Positions 63,715 to 64,000 of a DNA stretch of 64,000 nt are shown one piece after another (position 1 is the first letter of the stretch; each line of letters begins with the position of its first letter). The position numbers and the translations under genes are program-made. This DNA comes from Pterobdella sp. o SKG-2022 (lineage: Eukaryota > Annelida > Clitellata > Hirudinida > Piscicolidae): contig OZ038320.1 of assembly GCA_964035795.1 (NCBI GenBank), positions 6,727,164 through 6,791,163 on the forward strand, given 5' to 3'. A model generated the notes under the pieces. That model was not told the origin of the DNA and made no database searches. It was given only the letters and a program-made list of their open reading frames with translations.

Positions 63715-63985
63715 TCTTATCGAACCAACCGTTAATCTTTTTGCTGTGTTGTGATTGGTTGCTGAAAATTTCAAAAATTTGTATAAATCCGTAAAAAAGT
63801 ATTTAATTGAAACAAAATGATCATTTTTTTCAAAGTTTGCACGGAAAATCTTAATTTGGAGCAACCAATCAAGCCACAACAAGAAATTAACCTTTAATAA
63901 TTGTTTTTTTTTAATTTGCGAAAAAATTCAAAATTTTAGCAGCCAATCAGAAGACAGCAAAAGATTAACCCCCGTTTCCTTACTC
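63715..63985. repeat. Three CCAAT-bearing repeats in mixed orientation at right edge
   Basis: A unit of about 35 bp of form GCAACCAATCA..A.ACAGCAA then AAGATTAAC occurs three times: inverted at about 63730-63765, direct at about 63860-63893 and 63940-63972. Each carries a CCAAT box. It is either an inverted-repeat element or a promoter-type CCAAT cluster of a gene beyond the window. Confidence 0.5.
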
Positions 63986-64000
63986 CCTCGCGTTTTTCAC

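Overview
The window is nuclear DNA from an AT-rich animal, not a microbe. Genes are broken by many short introns with GT-AG borders. Two are clear animal housekeeping genes: a purine nucleoside phosphorylase (PNP) and a cation-chloride cotransporter of the SLC12 family (NKCC type). Non-coding space is filled with non-LTR retrotransposons, a tRNA-derived SINE, foldback/MITE elements and long pure microsatellites. The retroelement types suggest an aquatic invertebrate, but I cannot name the species.

Layout. All recognisable host genes lie on the minus strand. 3-3542: PNP, seven of at least eight coding exons; one exon is missing, probably in the 200-N gap at 301-500, and the 3' end is off the window. 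4015-21720: a cluster of three unrecognised genes (G1, G2, G3) with very large exons. They encode Lys/Ser/Asn-rich, low-complexity proteins with dense Cys-Cys clusters. Phase-matched splice sites join five of the six large open frames into two genes (G1, about 696 aa; G3, about 1805 aa); G2 is a single 1062-aa frame. 21721-26363: no gene seen. 26364-46876: a complete 37-exon NKCC-type gene. The exon lengths I derived total 3189 nt (1062 codons plus stop) and every junction is phase-consistent. 46877-64000: no confident host gene, only retroelement remains, a SINE copy, microsatellites and a few weak exon candidates.

Mobile DNA. The NKCC introns hold at least six insertions: RTE/CR1-like LINE fragments, a MULE-type DNA transposon with TIRs, MITEs and microsatellites. 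Two near-identical LINE 3' halves carrying a PHD finger sit in opposite orientation on either side of exons 15-19. Foldback elements at 2, 6.3-6.8 and 24.6 kb share the palindromic core ACGAAAAGCTTCGT.

Functional links. PNP (purine salvage) and NKCC (Na+/K+/Cl- uptake, volume control) have no evident link beyond shared strand. G1-G3 look like a local family or functional group of fast-evolving structural or basic proteins. That is inferred from shared composition, architecture and adjacency, not from recognised domains.
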